From contig OZ241351.1 of assembly GCA_965200355.1 (NCBI GenBank), positions 1,736,001 through 1,800,000 on the forward strand: a stretch of DNA of 64,000 nucleotides, given 5' to 3'. Shown one piece after another: positions 60,675-64,000 of the stretch (positions within the stretch are counted from its first letter, which is position 1; every line of letters begins with the position of its first letter). The DNA is from Bin18 sp965200355. GTDB lineage: Bacteria > Desulfobacterota > Binatia > Bin18. The position numbers and the translations under genes are program-made. The notes below the pieces were generated by a model. It worked only from the letters and a program-made list of their open reading frames with translations. It was not told the DNA's origin and did not search any database.

Positions 60675-61634
60675 TTAGCGGGCGCTCGCCTGCCCGTCCA
60701 CCCAACGGGCAAATTTCTCTGTTTCATTCCGGGCCTGCTGCCACAGGAGTTGTACCGCCCGGTCTGGGTCCCAGCTACCGGGCCGCTCAATAAAGTCAAA
60801 ACCCAGTTTATCTGGAGAGTCTTGAATGCTCGAACGGAGAAACGGATATTTATCCACCCAGGCGGTGACAGGTGAATCGTAAAAATACGGAACGGCTTCG
60901 GAAGTAAAGCTTCCGGCTCGCCCCTGCCGGATGTCTTTTCGTTCAGTGCTGATGTAGTCATACTTGTACTGCCGGATGGCGCGCGCCGTCTCATAATAGC
61001 CGAAGAGGACCCTGGCGCCGGCCACCACCCGTTTTTCGGCCTCTCCCTGGCTTTGGCGGCTCAGGGTGCGGATACGATGCCTGGCTTCTTGTACGCCCTT
61101 TTCATAGACCGGCAGGGGGCCGGACAGCACGGCCAGGGTTTCCAGCCCGCGCAAGGTGGCGAGGGCCTGGTCGCCTATGGCTCCCGTTCTTTTTTGCACG
61201 CCCTCTGGCAACGGGGCCGTCAACATGGTTTGCAGGCTGGCGACCGCCTGTTTCTCTTCTTTCTTCTCTTCTATGCGCTGCCAGATTTCGGGCTCAAAAA
61301 AGATCGGACGCCGTTTGCCCTTACGGGCGATTAACAGCAGGACGGCCTTTTGTTTTTTCTGCGCATCGCGGACGGCGTGACGATAACTCTGACAGTCCTG
61401 AATAGGCCAGCTATTCACCTGTTCAAGCACATCGCCCTTCCGCAACCCGACACGTGAGCCTGGGGTAAGCTGGGTAATCTCAGCAATGGGGAGACCGGGG
61501 GCGTCTTTTTGTGTGGTCGGATGGAGGGTGAGGCCCAGATATTCTTGCGCTTCCTGGCAGGGGTTTGCTACGGCGGGAGATGAAAAGAAACTCGTTGTGA
61601 CCGCGGCCACAAGAACACAAACAGCATATTTCAC
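60675..61634 (-). CDS. Exported PDZ-domain protein
   Basis: A 319-residue protein with a signal peptide (CVLVAAVTTSFFSSPAVANP) and one PDZ-like domain: AEITQLTPGSRVGLRKGDVL, then EQVNSWPIQD. A Lys/Glu-rich, helical stretch (EIWQRIEEKKEEKQAVASL) follows, and the C-terminal half is helical and unfamiliar. There is no protease domain, so it may be an adaptor or scaffold in the periplasm. The C-terminal half has no family I can name. Confidence 0.75.
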   Translation of the reverse strand: MKYAVCVLVAAVTTSFFSSPAVANPCQEAQEYLGLTLHPTTQKDAPGLPIAEITQLTPGSRVGLRKGDVLEQVNSWPIQDCQSYRHAVRDAQKKQKAVLLLIARKGKRRPIFFEPEIWQRIEEKKEEKQAVASLQTMLTAPLPEGVQKRTGAIGDQALATLRGLETLAVLSGPLPVYEKGVQEARHRIRTLSRQSQGEAEKRVVAGARVLFGYYETARAIRQYKYDYISTERKDIRQGRAGSFTSEAVPYFYDSPVTAWVDKYPFLRSSIQDSPDKLGFDFIERPGSWDPDRAVQLLWQQARNETEKFARWVDGQASAR

Positions 61635-61743
61635 GGTGCTCTTCCTTCACTACTGGACTGCCCACATTTATATATGGGAGCCGATTGAGTCCGGTCAAGG
61701 CGTATACTGGCTTGCACCGTCGTTCGGGCAGAGGAAGACGGCG

Positions 61744-62598
61744 CTATCTTTCCCCCCAGCGGAGTTTACTGCGCAGGACATCAAAAAACGTCCGGTTGGG
61801 GGAGATGATGAGCGGGACGGTCACCCGGGAGTGCTGAATACGCACAGTGTCTCCACTCTTGAGGGGATGGCCTTCTTGGCCGTCCAGGGTCAGGGTCACG
61901 TCCTCATCCGGCGTCTGGACGACGACTTTGATATCGGCATGGTCCGGGAGAATAACTGGACGGTTTGTCAACGTGTGTGGACAGATTGGCGTCAGGACGA
62001 CAACGCCAAGCGTGGCGTCGATAATCGGCCCACCCGCGGCCAGTGAATAGGCGGTCGAGCCAGTTGGGGTGGCGACAATGAGCCCGTCCGCTTTATAGGT
62101 ACACAGATGTTTGCCATCCACCCAGGTGGCCAGGTCCATAATACGGGCCAGGGCTCCTTTATTAATCACCGCATCATTCAGCGCCTGAAACGTGCCAACC
62201 GGCTGTCCGTCGCGGACCAGCGTGGCGGTCAGCAGGCTGCGTCGCTCAATGGTATAATCGCCAGCAAGGATACGGGGGAGCGTGGTAAACAGCTCTGCGG
62301 TCGTGGTTTCGGTCAGAAAGCCCAGGCCGCCCAGATTGACGCCCAGAATCGGCACTTCCCGCGTTGTGGCCCGCCGGGCTACGCTGAGCAGCGTCCCATC
62401 ACCGCCCAGCACAACGACTAGGTCAGCCTGAGCCATGATTTCGACTTTACGCCACCCCCGCCCAAGGCCCAGCTCTTCACTGGTGCGGTCCTCCGGCAGA
62501 ATGCTCTTGCCGCGCGCGTGCAGCCAGGCCACCACGTCGCGACCCAACGCACTCGCCGCTGGCGTATTGACTTTGATGACCAGACCAATTGTCTGCAT
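61744..62598 (-). CDS. nadK: NAD kinase
   Basis: A 284-residue NAD kinase that makes NADP. VVVLGGDGTLLSVARRA contains the GGDG motif (residues 65-68). LGVNLGGLGFLTETT is the second motif, and ADGLIVATPTGSTAYSLAAG, then GPII, the third. CPHTLTNRPVILPD completes it. Length is normal for bacterial enzymes. It is divergent from rarA, with 62 bases holding both start regions. Confidence 0.97.
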   Translation of the reverse strand: MQTIGLVIKVNTPAASALGRDVVAWLHARGKSILPEDRTSEELGLGRGWRKVEIMAQADLVVVLGGDGTLLSVARRATTREVPILGVNLGGLGFLTETTTAELFTTLPRILAGDYTIERRSLLTATLVRDGQPVGTFQALNDAVINKGALARIMDLATWVDGKHLCTYKADGLIVATPTGSTAYSLAAGGPIIDATLGVVVLTPICPHTLTNRPVILPDHADIKVVVQTPDEDVTLTLDGQEGHPLKSGDTVRIQHSRVTVPLIISPNRTFFDVLRSKLRWGER

Positions 62599-62660
62599 AT
62601 ATCAAGCGGAAAGCTGAGGGCGCTCCCTTTTCTCCATGCCTCGCGTATAATGGTGTGTCT

Positions 62661-64000
62661 ATGGCAATCCACCAGCCTCATCTGAAGGACCAGCACGGTT
62701 TATTTGCCTATACTGCCGCAAGGGAGGCGGACAAGAAAGCCCCTCTGGCCGAGCGGATGCGACCCCAAACGCTGGATACCTATATTGGACAGACGCACCT
62801 CCTCGGACCAGGCCGCCTCTTGCGGCAGATGATTGAGCACAAAACGCTGACGTCGCTGATCTTATGGGGACCGCCGGGCAGTGGCAAAACAACCCTGGCC
62901 CAGATGCTCGCTCAGGCCGTAGCACTGCCCTGGGTGAGCTTTTCGGCAGTGCTGTCCGGGGTCAAAGAATTGCGTCTCATCCTGGCAGAGGCGCGCCGGC
63001 AGCAGCAGCAAACAGGGCAGACGACCGTCGTCTTTGTGGATGAAATTCACCGCTTCAATAAAGCCCAACAGGACGCTTTTCTGCCGCACGTGGAGCAGGG
63101 GCTGATTATTCTGATTGGCGCAACAACGGAAAATCCGTCTTTTGAAGTGATTGCGCCCCTCTTGTCGCGCGCGCGCGTGGTGGTGCTCGAAGCGATTGCA
63201 GTTGAGCATCTCGTCCAGATTTTGTCCCGCGCCCTACAGGACACAGACCGCGGTCTGGGGCAGTATCAGCTGGGGGCAGACGAAGCGGTGCTGCAGACCA
63301 TCGCCGAGTCCGCGCAGGGCGACGCCCGGGTTGCCTTAAATATCCTTGAGGGTGCAACGACGCTGGCCGTCCAAAAAAAAGTCAGGCAGCTCGACCGCGC
63401 CCTGGTCCAAGAGGCCGCCCAGCAGAAGGCCCTCCTCTACGATAAGGCTGGGGAGGAACATCATAATATCATCTCCGCCTTTATTAAGAGTTTGCGCGGG
63501 AGTGACCCGGACGCGGCCCTGTACTGGATGATGCGTATGCTGGAGGCTGGGGAAGATATTCTCTTTATTGCTCGACGGATGGTGATTTTTGCCGCCGAAG
63601 ACATTGGCAATGCCGACCCGCAAGCCTTGTCTCTGGCTATAGCGACCAAGGAAGCGGTCCATTTCGTCGGACTGCCCGAGGCGCGTATCCCATTAGCCCA
63701 AGCCGTCACCTATCTCGCGGTCGCGCCCAAATCGAACGCCTCATACACCGCCATGACCGCCGCCCAGACAGACGTGCGGACCCACGGCCCGCTGCCTGTT
63801 CCCCTCCATTTGCGCAATGCCCCGACAAAGCTGATGAAAAACCTGGGATATGGCAAAGGGTATGAGTATGCGCACGATTATGAAGATGCCGTTGTGACCC
63901 AGACCCATTTGCCGGCGCAGTTGACCCAGCGACGCTACTATCAGCCTAGTCAGCGCGGCCATGAAAAAGTCATGGGCGAGCGGCTGAAGGTATGGCGGAA
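62661..64000 (+). CDS. rarA: Replication-associated recombination protein A (RarA/MgsA), C-terminus cut
   Basis: From the ATG at 62661 an uninterrupted frame runs to the window end (446 codons). It has an N-terminal LAERMRPQTLDTYIGQTHLL box, Walker A WGPPGSGKTTLA, Walker B VVFVDEIHRFN, and sensor 1 IGATTENPSFEV. The C-terminal clamp-loader-like part has DKAGEEHHNIISAFIKSLRG, then SDPDAALYWMMRML. GYGKGYEYAHDYEDAVV and YYQPSQRGHE are RarA-typical. The hexameric ATPase acts at stalled forks. The last few residues are outside the window. Confidence 0.96.
   Translation, partial: MAIHQPHLKDQHGLFAYTAAREADKKAPLAERMRPQTLDTYIGQTHLLGPGRLLRQMIEHKTLTSLILWGPPGSGKTTLAQMLAQAVALPWVSFSAVLSGVKELRLILAEARRQQQQTGQTTVVFVDEIHRFNKAQQDAFLPHVEQGLIILIGATTENPSFEVIAPLLSRARVVVLEAIAVEHLVQILSRALQDTDRGLGQYQLGADEAVLQTIAESAQGDARVALNILEGATTLAVQKKVRQLDRALVQEAAQQKALLYDKAGEEHHNIISAFIKSLRGSDPDAALYWMMRMLEAGEDILFIARRMVIFAAEDIGNADPQALSLAIATKEAVHFVGLPEARIPLAQAVTYLAVAPKSNASYTAMTAAQTDVRTHGPLPVPLHLRNAPTKLMKNLGYGKGYEYAHDYEDAVVTQTHLPAQLTQRRYYQPSQRGHEKVMGERLKVWR

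Overview
The window is about 60% GC and gene-dense, with no stretch over 300 bases lacking a gene. I saw no rRNA, tRNA or CRISPR array. A TonB-dependent receptor, an outer-membrane barrel and an LptC-like protein point to a diderm bacterium. The dense mix of CaiB/BaiF CoA-transferases, luciferase-like flavin monooxygenases, MaoC hydratases, amidohydrolases, P450 and extradiol dioxygenase is typical of uncultured aromatic- and lipid-degrading lineages such as Tectomicrobia/Entotheonella, Binatota and related former Deltaproteobacteria. This placement is an inference from gene content, not a phylogeny.

Layout. 1-4084 (minus): the conserved dprA-topA-trmFO block, with dprA frame-broken. 4256-10773: argS, an alpha/beta hydrolase, a UvrD-type helicase, a TusA-like sulfurtransferase with a small partner, and a MATE exporter. 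10817-12343: an AT-richer accessory patch with a decayed HigA-type antitoxin, a predicted PD-(D/E)xK nuclease and an orphan HicB antitoxin. 12370-17859 (minus): a tight catabolic operon (fumarate-reductase-type flavoprotein, PrpB-like lyase, MmgE/PrpD, enoyl-CoA hydratase, SDR). 18025-27000: VOC protein, TPR protein, P450, CoA-transferase, hydantoinase, methyltransferase, MFS, zinc alcohol dehydrogenase. 26955-31305: frame-broken TonB receptor, truncated barrel protein, ABM monooxygenase, DUF2182 membrane protein.

31809-39018 is the most notable part: a NurA-like nuclease, a HerA-type ATPase with an atypical Walker A loop, SbcD (Mre11) and SbcC (Rad50) run in one direction. This is the archaeal-style DNA end-resection set in what looks like a bacterium. 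39058-45587 returns to CoA and flavin chemistry (MaoC, two LLM proteins, CMD protein, two CoA-transferases). 45636-49062 holds a Uma2 protein, a heavily frame-broken secreted repeat protein and an LptC-like protein. 49087-54201 holds an amidase with a GatC/AtzG-like small subunit, a cupin, an amidohydrolase and a third LLM protein, with dispersed repeats between. 54341-56478 is a second AT-richer patch: an OLD/AAA15-type ATPase, a frame-broken small predicted nuclease, and gene-end fragments on either side. It looks like a defence module. 56577-58692 encodes a LigA/LigB-type dioxygenase and an EamA transporter. The window closes with a Bax-inhibitor-1 protein, an esterase, a PDZ protein, NAD kinase and RarA (cut by the window end).

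Six single-base frame breaks occur in four otherwise recognisable genes (dprA, the TonB receptor, the secreted repeat protein three times, the predicted nuclease). At least three lie in G or C homopolymers, so assembly or sequencing error must be excluded before calling these genes dead.
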